Part shown: piece by piece, positions 1 through 5,855 of the stretch
Numbering within the stretch: the first letter of the stretch is position 1
Layout of the letters: each line of letters begins with the position of its first letter
Origin: Bacteroidales bacterium
GTDB taxonomy: Bacteria > Bacteroidota > Bacteroidia > Bacteroidales > UBA7960
Assembly (NCBI GenBank): GCA_003554665.1
Contig: PWGY01000201.1
Location: 1-5,905 of the forward strand
Direction: 5' to 3'
DNA: 5,905 nt
The notes under the pieces: model-generated
The model's input: the letters and a program-made list of their open reading frames with translations, nothing else
Database searches by the model: none
Told to the model about the DNA's origin: nothing
Made by a program: the position numbers and the translations under genes

Positions 1-40
1 GATGCGACCGGGAATCGTCTGATGCGACCGGAAAAAAACC
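1..40. repeat. Two-copy 20-base tandem repeat at the left edge
   Basis: The 11-mer GATGCGACCGG occurs at 1-11 and again at 21-31, giving a 20-base period in which only the first half of each unit is conserved. The first copy begins exactly at the window edge, so more copies may lie outside. The second copy runs into the A-tract of the neighbouring terminator. No gene is supported here: the frames give only short peptides, although the tail of a gene from the left cannot be excluded. Confidence 0.45.
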
Positions 41-90
41 GCTCGGGCCGTGATTAAACCCCAAAACACCGAATAAAAGGCCCGAGCGGG
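31..90 (-). terminator. Rho-independent terminator of the PLP-enzyme gene
   Basis: CCGCTCGGGCC (39-49) is perfectly complementary to GGCCCGAGCGG (79-89), an 11-bp GC-rich stem. Read on the minus strand, the stem is followed directly by seven U residues (A-tract 32-38). It lies 34 bases past the stop codon of the minus-strand gene at 124, so it should end that transcript. The loop is long, 29 bases (50-78), which is unusual for an intrinsic terminator. There is no U-tract in the plus direction, so it should work one way only. Confidence 0.8.
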
Positions 91-123
91 ATAAACAAAA
101 CAGAATTGAGCTATGAAAAAATA

Positions 124-1323
124 TTACAGATAATTCAGTGATTTCAAACACTCCCGGATCTTTTCCCAGGTTCGGTCAATGTCCTGATCCAATCCGACTG
201 AAAAACGTATTAGTCCTTCTGAAAGACCCATTTTTTCCTGGACCTCATCCGGCACCTCACTGGAAGTGCTCTTTCCGGAATTGCTGAATAATGTTTTAAA
301 ATAACCAAGACTTACAGCCAGGTATCCGACCCCTTTCAACTGCATGGCCTCCATCATCCTGGAAGCCTGTTCGCTGGTTTTCAGATCTATGGCAATCATT
401 CCCCCGAATCCGTAATCAGGATTCATCAGTTTTTTCATCAGTTCATGCTGGGGGTGTGAAGGCAATCCGGGATAAATTACGCGCAGCCCGCTTTTTTCAA
501 GTTTCTCCGCAAGAAACATTGCGTTATGGCTATGTTGCTTCATCCGGATATGAAGTGTGTGTAAATTCTTGTGAATGCCTGATGAGCGAAGCGGATCAAG
601 AACCGGGCCCAACAGCATGGCTGAGCCAGTGTTTACATCTGCTAGGGCATTGATGAATTCCGCATCGGCGCAGATGGCTCCTGCCACGCAGTCATTTTTG
701 CCGTTGACAAATTTTGTCAGGCTGTATACCACCACATGTGCGCCCAGTTTTGCGGGGGCAATCATCATTGGGGTAAAGGTATTGTCAACAACCAGCTTAA
801 CCTCATGCTTGTTGGCAATGTTTGCCAGCGTGGGCAGATCCGAGATCTGCAACAGTGGGTTGGTCATTGACTCTGTATAAATCATCTTTGTATTCGGGCC
901 AATGGCTTTTTCAACCTCGTCCGGGCGGGTAATGTCCACAAAAGTTACATCGATGTTGAACTTTTTCAGGTAATTGGCCAGAAAGGCAAAGGTGCCGCCA
1001 TAGGTGGTGATGCTTGAAACAATGTGATCACCGCTGTTGCACAACTGCAGGATTGTAGTGGTAATGGCCCCCATACCCGAGGCAGTGACCCAGGCGGACT
1101 CTGTTCCCTCCATGGCTGCCATGGCATCGGCCAGGTAGCGGTTGGATGGATTCCAGTGGCGGGAATACAGGAAACAGCCTTCTTCCTCCCCGGTAAAGGT
1201 GTCCACCATGGTTTTTGCTTCCATAAAGGTGTAGGTGGCAGAATCGGTGATGGAGGGGTTGACGTCTCCAAATTCGCCAAATTGCAAAAGGTCCTGGATG
1301 TTGGATGCGGGATCAAATTTCAT
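124..1323 (-). CDS. PLP-dependent Cys/Met metabolism enzyme, methionine gamma-lyase-like
   Basis: This is a fold-type I PLP enzyme of the cystathionine gamma-synthase / methionine gamma-lyase family, expected to be cytosolic and to act on a sulfur amino acid or O-substituted homoserine. Numbering from ATG 1323 (399 aa; P. putida MdeA is 398), the family landmarks are in order. YSR at 53-55 is the phosphate contact given to the partner subunit. SGMGA lies at 82-86. Y108 in YGGTFAF should stack on the cofactor. D180 in VVDNT should bind the pyridine nitrogen. K204 in SLTK is the Schiff-base lysine. R373 in LIRFSVGL should bind the substrate carboxylate. The methionine gamma-lyase cysteine after Tyr-Gly is glycine (G110), the lysine of its Lys-Asp pair is alanine (A228, D229 kept), and the usual HPASMTHS loop reads NSGKSTSSEVP (348-358). 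Gamma-lyase activity is therefore not assured; a sulfhydrylase or synthase is possible. A GTG at 1350 would add nine residues. I prefer the ATG because the homologues I recall begin near MKFDPA; neither start has a ribosome binding site. The Lrp-type gene is divergent. Confidence 0.9.
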   Translation of the reverse strand: MKFDPASNIQDLLQFGEFGDVNPSITDSATYTFMEAKTMVDTFTGEEEGCFLYSRHWNPSNRYLADAMAAMEGTESAWVTASGMGAITTTILQLCNSGDHIVSSITTYGGTFAFLANYLKKFNIDVTFVDITRPDEVEKAIGPNTKMIYTESMTNPLLQISDLPTLANIANKHEVKLVVDNTFTPMMIAPAKLGAHVVVYSLTKFVNGKNDCVAGAICADAEFINALADVNTGSAMLLGPVLDPLRSSGIHKNLHTLHIRMKQHSHNAMFLAEKLEKSGLRVIYPGLPSHPQHELMKKLMNPDYGFGGMIAIDLKTSEQASRMMEAMQLKGVGYLAVSLGYFKTLFSNSGKSTSSEVPDEVQEKMGLSEGLIRFSVGLDQDIDRTWEKIRECLKSLNYL

Positions 1324-1374
1324 GGCATCGAATTTTTTTGGGCAGTTCACACGGATTATTGTGTTTTACTGATG

Positions 1375-1382
1375 CAAAAATA
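1375..1382 (-). promoter_or_regulatory. Candidate -7 promoter element for the PLP-enzyme gene
   Basis: CAAAAATA on the plus strand reads TATTTTTG on the minus strand, an exact match to the Bacteroidota -7 consensus TAnnTTTG. It would start transcription near 1370, about 45 bases before ATG 1323 and 20 before the alternative GTG. I see no -33 TTG/TTTG at the usual spacing; the nearest candidate (CAAA at 1413-1416) is about 10 bases too far. A palindrome at 1379-1400 overlaps it. Confidence 0.45.
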
Positions 1383-1400
1383 TTAAAATTTTTAAATATT
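1379..1400. promoter_or_regulatory. AT-rich palindrome, candidate operator over the lyase promoter
   Basis: The 22 bases follow the symmetric pattern AATATT-n-AAA-nn-TTT-n-AATATT, with 18 of 22 positions obeying dyad symmetry. It overlaps the candidate -7 element at 1375-1382. Lrp/AsnC proteins commonly bind AT-rich imperfect palindromes, so the divergent regulator is the natural candidate ligand (inference). Chance dyads are more likely in such AT-rich DNA. Confidence 0.35.
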
Positions 1401-1435
1401 CCCGGCCTGAGGCAAAAATTTTTTTTGAAATCCTG

Positions 1436-1451
1436 ATATCGGTTACGATAT
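1436..1451. promoter_or_regulatory. Inverted repeat ATATCG-n4-CGATAT, candidate operator of the Lrp-type gene
   Basis: ATATCG (1436-1441) and CGATAT (1446-1451) form a perfect dyad around GTTA. It lies just upstream of the candidate -7 element at 1467-1474, where the -33 region would be, so a bound protein would be expected to repress the Lrp-type gene. Autorepression is common for Lrp/AsnC regulators. Its sequence differs from the dyad at 1379-1400, so the two may bind different proteins, or only one may be real. Confidence 0.35.
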
Positions 1452-1466
1452 GTAAGCAAAAAGCCC

Positions 1467-1474
1467 TAAATTTG
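1467..1474 (+). promoter_or_regulatory. Candidate -7 promoter element for the Lrp/AsnC-type gene
   Basis: TAAATTTG matches the Bacteroidota consensus TAnnTTTG exactly. It predicts a transcript start near 1480 and a leader of about 25 bases before ATG 1504. The -33 position holds only TTA (1443-1445), inside the inverted repeat. Confidence 0.5.
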
Positions 1475-1503
1475 TAATTATTCTATTTCAAATCAATACA
1501 CTC

Positions 1504-1986
1504 ATGGAGAAAGGTTTTTTGGTGGATGCCACAGACAGGAGGATTCTGGAAATTTTGTCAAAAAATGCCCGTATGCCCTACCTGGAGGTGGCTCGAATTG
1601 TAGGTATCAGTGGTGCAGCTGTGCATCAGCGGGTTCAGAAAATGGCAGATGCCGGCGTGATCAGCGGATCACAGTTTTCTTTGAATCCTAAAGGGCTGGG
1701 TTATAATACCTGTGCGTTTATCGGTATTCAGGTCAGCCTTACCAATGGAACTACTCATCAGGAGGTTTTTGATCACATTATGGAAATTCCGGAAATTGTG
1801 GAATGTCACCATACATCGGGCAAGTATTCCCTTTTTGTCAAAATCTTTACCCTGAACAATGAACACCTGAAGGAAGTGATCGTGGAGAAAATTCAGACCA
1901 TAAATGGAGTGAACTCCACTGAGACCTTTATTTCTCTTGAGAAGGGGTTTCATCGTCAGATACCTGTCCGGGAGACCAAACCGTGA
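1504..1986 (+). CDS. Lrp/AsnC family transcriptional regulator
   Basis: This DNA-binding regulator has 160 aa, the usual size for the Lrp/AsnC (feast/famine) family. Residues 8-20 carry the typical opening DATDRRILEILSK. A winged helix-turn-helix spans about 26-50, with the recognition helix around SGAAVHQRVQKM. A beta strand and linker (about 52-66) lead to the effector-binding RAM domain (about 68-148), including the glycine turn TSGKYSLFVKI at 104-114. Family members assemble as dimers to octamers and sense amino acids. The gene is divergent from the sulfur amino acid enzyme gene, the arrangement of mdeR/mdeA in P. putida, so that enzyme's gene is the likely target and its substrate the likely effector (inference). 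The start is ATG without a Shine-Dalgarno sequence, as usual in Bacteroidota. No convincing terminator follows, so some transcripts may read into ribE. Confidence 0.93.
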   Translation: MEKGFLVDATDRRILEILSKNARMPYLEVARIVGISGAAVHQRVQKMADAGVISGSQFSLNPKGLGYNTCAFIGIQVSLTNGTTHQEVFDHIMEIPEIVECHHTSGKYSLFVKIFTLNNEHLKEVIVEKIQTINGVNSTETFISLEKGFHRQIPVRETKP

Positions 1987-2063
1987 ACGGATCTGCCGGT
2001 CCGGATGGGGAAAGCAGGCTTTCGTGACTGAATCAATGTGCTGAAGGAAACAGTTAAAAATTA

Positions 2064-2071
2064 TACCTTTG
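2064..2071 (+). promoter_or_regulatory. Candidate -7 promoter element for ribE
   Basis: TACCTTTG matches TAnnTTTG exactly and predicts a transcript start near 2077, about 30 bases before ATG 2107. The upstream GTG at 2038 would then lie outside the transcript, which supports the shorter ribE reading frame. No clear -33 element is visible. I see no FMN riboswitch in 1987-2106; the leader would be too short for one. Confidence 0.45.
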
Positions 2072-2106
2072 TGATGAAATTTTTACACCCAGAAAACCAT
2101 AGCATT

Positions 2107-2715
2107 ATGTTTACAGGAATCGTTGAAGTAACCGGTAAGGTTGTCAAAATTGAGCGCGACAGGGGAAATATCAATTACACAATTGAAACGCCCATTGCCA
2201 AAGAACTGAAAGTGGACCAGAGTATTGCCCACGACGGGGTGTGTCTGACAACAGTGGATGTAAACAGGGAAAAGAACCAATATACATTTACAGCCATTCA
2301 GGAAACACTGGATAAGACGAATATGCGCACCTGGGAGGAAGGGTATGAGGTAAACCTGGAAAGATGTATGCGTGCAGATGACCGGTTCGACGGACATATT
2401 GTGCAGGGGCATGTGGATCAGACAGCTGTTTGTACAAAAGTTGAAGAACTGGACGGAAGCTGGAAGTTCTATTTTGAGTATGACCCGGGCCCGAAAAATA
2501 TTACCGTCGACAAAGGCTCAATCTCTGTGAACGGAGTCAGCCTTACAGTGGTGGATTCTGAACCAAACATGTTTTCTGTAGCCATTATACCCTATACCTA
2601 TGATGTAACCAACTTCAGGAATTTCCGGCCCGGATCAGTGGTCAACCTTGAATTTGATATTATCGGGAAATATGTGGCAAGACTGCTGGAGGAACATTTT
2701 GAGGCGAAAAAATAA
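2107..2715 (+). CDS. ribE: Riboflavin synthase, alpha subunit
   Basis: The enzyme converts two molecules of 6,7-dimethyl-8-ribityllumazine into riboflavin and 5-amino-6-ribitylaminouracil, the last step of riboflavin synthesis, in the cytosol as a trimer. The 202 residues fit the family length (about 195-215) and contain two lumazine-binding domains. Domain 1 (about 1-97) has the invariant N-terminus MFTGIVE and the signature SIAHDGVCLT (39-48), including S39 and C46. Domain 2 (about 98-190) opens near GHIVQGHVD (96-104) and repeats the signature as SISVNGVSLTVVD (138-150). IPYTYDVT at 161-168 and the closing FDIIGKYVARL also fit. The frame stays open upstream to a GTG at 2038, but MFTGIVE is the conserved start of this family, so I begin at ATG 2107. 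The gene stands alone, away from other rib genes in this window, and ends just before a strong terminator. Confidence 0.95.
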   Translation: MFTGIVEVTGKVVKIERDRGNINYTIETPIAKELKVDQSIAHDGVCLTTVDVNREKNQYTFTAIQETLDKTNMRTWEEGYEVNLERCMRADDRFDGHIVQGHVDQTAVCTKVEELDGSWKFYFEYDPGPKNITVDKGSISVNGVSLTVVDSEPNMFSVAIIPYTYDVTNFRNFRPGSVVNLEFDIIGKYVARLLEEHFEAKK

Positions 2716-2738
2716 CCCCAGTTTTTTTACGCTCCGTA

Positions 2739-2780
2739 CAAAAAACGGGTTGCAGCTTAAAAACTGCAACCCGTTTTTTG
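2739..2780. terminator. Bidirectional Rho-independent terminator between ribE and the M3 peptidase gene
   Basis: A perfect 17-bp inverted repeat pairs 2739-2755 with 2764-2780 around an 8-base loop. Its core is CGGGTTGCAG / CTGCAACCCG, flanked by six A on the left and six T on the right, so it forms a stem plus U-tract in both directions. It lies 23 bases past the ribE stop and about 95 bases past the stop of the convergent peptidase gene, so it should serve both. Confidence 0.92.
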
Positions 2781-2875
2781 GTGTGCCCGGCATGGGCAAT
2801 AACTATAGGGTGAAAGTTCCGAACGCTCTTTGACAGTTGGAAGCGTTAGCCAAGAGCATGTGATCAGGGATTCAT

Positions 2876-4996
2876 TTAATCCATTAAGCCTCGCTGTCTC
2901 AGCAGGGGCTCAATCACCGGTTCGCGGCCACGGAAATCAATGTACATCTGCATGGCGTCTTTTGTGCCGCCACGTTCCAGGATATTCTCCCTGAGCGATT
3001 GTGCGGTTTCCTGGTCCAACAGATCGCCTGTTTCCCTGAATGCCTCATATACATCGGCATCCAGCAACCCTGACCAGAGATAGCTGTAGTACCCGGCTGC
3101 GTACCCGCCTGAGAAAATGTGATTGAAATGTGTGCTGGCATGGCGGAAGTGGATCTCCGGTATCATACCTGTGTTCTCAATGGTTCGTTCTTCGATGATT
3201 TTGGAGACCTCATCCAGCTCATCCTCATCAAAAGGCTCTGTAATGGTGTGGTACTCCATATCCAGGTAGGTGGAGGCAAGATACTCCACGTTGGCAAATC
3301 CTTCATTGAAGTGGGCGCTTTCAACAATGCGGTCCATCATTTCATCCGGCATGGGTTCGCCGGTTTCATAATGGAGGGCAAAAGTCCGCATGATCTCCGG
3401 TTCATTGGCCCAGTTTTCCATCACCTGCGAAGGGAGTTCCACAAAATCACGTGGTACATTTGTTCCTGCCAGGCCGGGATAGTGTACATCTGACATCAAT
3501 CCGTGCAATGCATGACCGAATTCATGGAAGAAGGTGGTCATTTCATCATAGGTGAGCAATGAAGGACGGGTTGAGGTTGGTGGAGAAAAGTTGCCGTTGA
3601 TGGTGATCACCGGGTGCACAAAATTGCCGTCCTGGTCTACCCGCTGACTGCGGAAGCTACTCATCCATGCACCGCCACGTTTGCTGTCTCTGGGGTGGAA
3701 ATCCATGTAAAGTACGCCGAGATGTGACCCATCTGCTTCAAGTACCTCAAATACCTGTACATCCTCATGATATCTCGGGATGTCATGCAGTTCCTCAAAT
3801 TGCAGCCCCCAGAGCTCGTCAACGATCATGAAGATGCCGTCGCGAACCGTATTTAATTCGAAATACTGCCTCACTTCCTGTTCATCAAGGGCATACTTTT
3901 CACGGCGCACCTTTTCTGTGTAATATCTCCAGTCCCATTGCTCCAGCTGAAAATCATTGCCCTCATCATAGATCATTTGCTGTAACTGCTCCTTTTCTTC
4001 TTTTGCCAGGGCAAGTGCCGGTTCCCAGACTTCATCGCAAAACTCCATAACGGTGGGGATATCTCCCGCCATGGTTTCTTCCAGTGAAAAAGCAGCAAAG
4101 TTCTCGTAACCAAGCAGCCTGGATCTTTCAAGGCGGAGGTTGGCAATTTTGGCCAGGATCTCCCTGTTGTTGTAGTCGTTGTCGCGGTTGCCGCGGTTGA
4201 TGTATGCCTGCTGCATTTTTCTGCGTAATTCCCGGTTGTCGGCATTGTAAAGGAAAGGCATCACACTGGGGTTGTGCAGGGTAAATACCCATTTGCCTTC
4301 CAGACCTTCCTGTTCCGCGCGATCGGCTGCCCCCTCAATGGCGGATTCCGGGAGGCCCTCGAGGTCTTCTTCATTGTCGATCACCATTTTGAAATCATTG
4401 GTATCTCCAAGCACATTTTGCCCGAAAGCCAAGGTAAGGGAAGACAGTTCCGAGTTAATTTGCCGCAGGCGCTCCTGTTCTTCGGCGGGAAGATCCGCGC
4501 CGCTACGGACAAACCCTTTGTGGGTTTCTTCCAGCAAACGCATCTGTTCGGAATTCAGGTCAAGCATGTCTCTTTGTTCATATACTTCGTTGACCCGGGC
4601 AAAAAGATCCAGATTCAACTGGATATTGTCACTGTGTTCTGAAAGTTTTGGTGACATATTCCTGGCAATTTCCTCCAGTTCAGGTCCGGTCATCGTGGAG
4701 TTGTAATTGGAGAAAACACGCATGACCCGTCCAAGTGTTTCCCCGGAGTATTCCAGGGCCTCAATGGTATTTTCGAATGTGGGTGGAGAAGGATTGTCCA
4801 CAATGGCGGCAATTTCTTCTTCCTGTTGGCGTATTCCTTCCAGAATGGCCGGCTCAAAATGCGCATTCTCAATTTTGTCGAACGGAGGAACCCCGAAAGG
4901 TGTGTCAAACTCCTCCAGCAGCGGGTTGTCTTTTTCCGGTGCACAAGATCCGAGGAACAGCACCGGAATAATCAGCAAAAACCAATACTTTTTCAT
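2876..4996 (-). CDS. dcp: M3 family zinc metallopeptidase, Dcp-like peptidyl-dipeptidase, predicted lipoprotein
   Basis: The product is a 706-aa oligopeptidase of family M3A; E. coli Dcp, which removes C-terminal dipeptides, has 681 aa. The zinc site is complete: HEFGH at 491-495 (H491, E492, H495) with third ligand E520 in DFVELPSQ, the 29-residue spacing known from thimet oligopeptidase. GTNVPRDFVE (511-520), the substrate-binding loop GGYAAGYYSYLW (630-641) and the C-terminal RGREPVIEPLLRQRGL closely parallel E. coli Dcp. The N-terminus is a type II signal: basic MKK, hydrophobic stretch, lipobox LGSC with lipidation expected at C18. The mature protein is therefore probably anchored in the cell envelope, unlike the classical cytosolic or periplasmic Dcp. 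It may process imported or envelope peptides (inference). The start is ATG 4996 without a Shine-Dalgarno; the signal peptide begins right at it. The 151 bases upstream contain no exact TAnnTTTG in this direction. The gene probably has its own transcript, although the response regulator gene lies upstream on the same strand. Confidence 0.93.
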   Translation of the reverse strand: MKKYWFLLIIPVLFLGSCAPEKDNPLLEEFDTPFGVPPFDKIENAHFEPAILEGIRQQEEEIAAIVDNPSPPTFENTIEALEYSGETLGRVMRVFSNYNSTMTGPELEEIARNMSPKLSEHSDNIQLNLDLFARVNEVYEQRDMLDLNSEQMRLLEETHKGFVRSGADLPAEEQERLRQINSELSSLTLAFGQNVLGDTNDFKMVIDNEEDLEGLPESAIEGAADRAEQEGLEGKWVFTLHNPSVMPFLYNADNRELRRKMQQAYINRGNRDNDYNNREILAKIANLRLERSRLLGYENFAAFSLEETMAGDIPTVMEFCDEVWEPALALAKEEKEQLQQMIYDEGNDFQLEQWDWRYYTEKVRREKYALDEQEVRQYFELNTVRDGIFMIVDELWGLQFEELHDIPRYHEDVQVFEVLEADGSHLGVLYMDFHPRDSKRGGAWMSSFRSQRVDQDGNFVHPVITINGNFSPPTSTRPSLLTYDEMTTFFHEFGHALHGLMSDVHYPGLAGTNVPRDFVELPSQVMENWANEPEIMRTFALHYETGEPMPDEMMDRIVESAHFNEGFANVEYLASTYLDMEYHTITEPFDEDELDEVSKIIEERTIENTGMIPEIHFRHASTHFNHIFSGGYAAGYYSYLWSGLLDADVYEAFRETGDLLDQETAQSLRENILERGGTKDAMQMYIDFRGREPVIEPLLRQRGLMD

Positions 4997-5147
4997 GTGA
5001 TTATTGTTTTAGTGAATGATTGTGATGATTCATCGCCAAATAAGTAGGCTAAAATACAAAATATACCAATCGGCTCCAAGTGCTCTTTGGCCAATAAATT
5101 AACCTAAAAATAATTGGTTTTGGCTACTCCGGTGTTTACTCCGGCGA

Positions 5148-5855
5148 TTATTGCGGCATCTGAAAATGGTATCCCACCCCTTTCAGGGTGTGGATGCGTA
5201 TGGAGGGGTCTTTGGCAAGGTAATCACGGATCCTGGAAATATACACATCGAGATTACGTGAATTGGCAAAAGAGTCGTCACCCCAGATCTTTAAAAGGAG
5301 GTCGCGCCGCAGAACAGCCTGATCGGGGCTTTGGGTAAGCAGTGTCAATAACTGGGTTTCCCTGTGGGAAAGGTTTCGGATTTCTTTGCCAAAGTGGAGC
5401 TCATACCTGGCCGGGTAAAAGACATATTTGCCCAGAACGATCCGTTCACCGTGTATATAATTATTGTTGCTGCCTTTGTAAGCAGGAGAAGTGAAGGATA
5501 ACAGATTTTGGATACGGACGATCAGTTCTTCCATGCTGAAAGGTTTGCGCAGGTAATCATTGCCCCCCGATTTGAAGCCCCGGATCAGATCTTCTGTCTG
5601 GGTTTTGGCGGTCAGAAAAATGATCGGGGTCTGCGGGCTTTCCTGCTTGATATCCCTGGCAAGGTCAAGCCCGTCTTTATGCGGAAGCATGATGTCCAGC
5701 ACGCATATGTGCGGATTGAGTTCCCTGAACATTTCCAGGCCCTGCAGGCCATCGGTGGAAAGATGTACTTCGAACCCTCTGCTCTCAAGGCTTTCCTTGA
5801 CAATGCGGGCCAAAAAAGGCTCGTCTTCCACGTATAAAATCCTGACCTCATTCAT
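5148..5855 (-). CDS. OmpR/PhoB-family response regulator, RprY-like
   Basis: This is the DNA-binding output protein of a two-component system (235 aa). The receiver domain (about 4-118) has the acidic pair E10/D11, phosphoacceptor D54 in VLDIMLP, switch residues T82 (LTAK) and Y101, and K104 in RKPF. A linker (about 119-137) leads to a winged-helix domain (about 138-233) with the recognition region LDVYISRIRDYL (202-213) and closing hairpin LKGVGYHF. The run PIIFLTAKT, followed later by KPFSMEEL, is typical of Bacteroidota RprY-type regulators. The position usually read as GADDY is GGNDY (97-101), a mild variation. The start ATG 5855 lies inside the end of the histidine kinase gene, so translation is probably coupled and the kinase is the expected partner. 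Target genes cannot be told from this window. No convincing terminator is visible in 5000-5147. Confidence 0.95.
   Translation of the reverse strand: MNEVRILYVEDEPFLARIVKESLESRGFEVHLSTDGLQGLEMFRELNPHICVLDIMLPHKDGLDLARDIKQESPQTPIIFLTAKTQTEDLIRGFKSGGNDYLRKPFSMEELIVRIQNLLSFTSPAYKGSNNNYIHGERIVLGKYVFYPARYELHFGKEIRNLSHRETQLLTLLTQSPDQAVLRRDLLLKIWGDDSFANSRNLDVYISRIRDYLAKDPSIRIHTLKGVGYHFQMPQ

Noticed and set aside
966..1316. Long minus-strand open frame inside the PLP-enzyme gene, and similar open frames opposite the M3 peptidase gene (for example 3119-3493, 4272-4706)
   Set aside because: These lie wholly inside strongly identified genes in other frames, have low-complexity or arbitrary composition, and show no recognisable domain.
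1987..2063. Possible terminator or FMN riboswitch between the Lrp-type gene and ribE
   Set aside because: The only dyads are CCGG-T-CCGG and GAAAGC-AG-GCTTTC, without a U-tract. None of the conserved FMN-element segments are visible and the predicted leader is too short.
2648..2833. Small plus-strand open frame (61 codons) running from ribE across the terminator
   Set aside because: It overlaps the end of ribE and reads straight through the 17-bp terminator hairpin; no motif is seen.
2822..2857. Overlapping short inverted repeats AACGCT/AGCGTT and GCTCTT/AAGAGC between the terminator and the peptidase stop
   Set aside because: The arms are only 6 bp with long spacers and no U-tract. They are mutually exclusive but weak, and the region is already served by the strong terminator.
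5057..5063. Promoter for the M3 peptidase gene at CAAAATA (minus strand TATTTTG)
   Set aside because: It is one base short of the TAnnTTTG spacing and has no -33 partner at the right distance, so it is not listed as a feature.
5126..5144. Direct repeat ACTCCGG (5126-5132 and 5138-5144) just past the response regulator stop
   Set aside because: Two 7-base copies 12 bases apart are easily chance, and they do not form a credible terminator.
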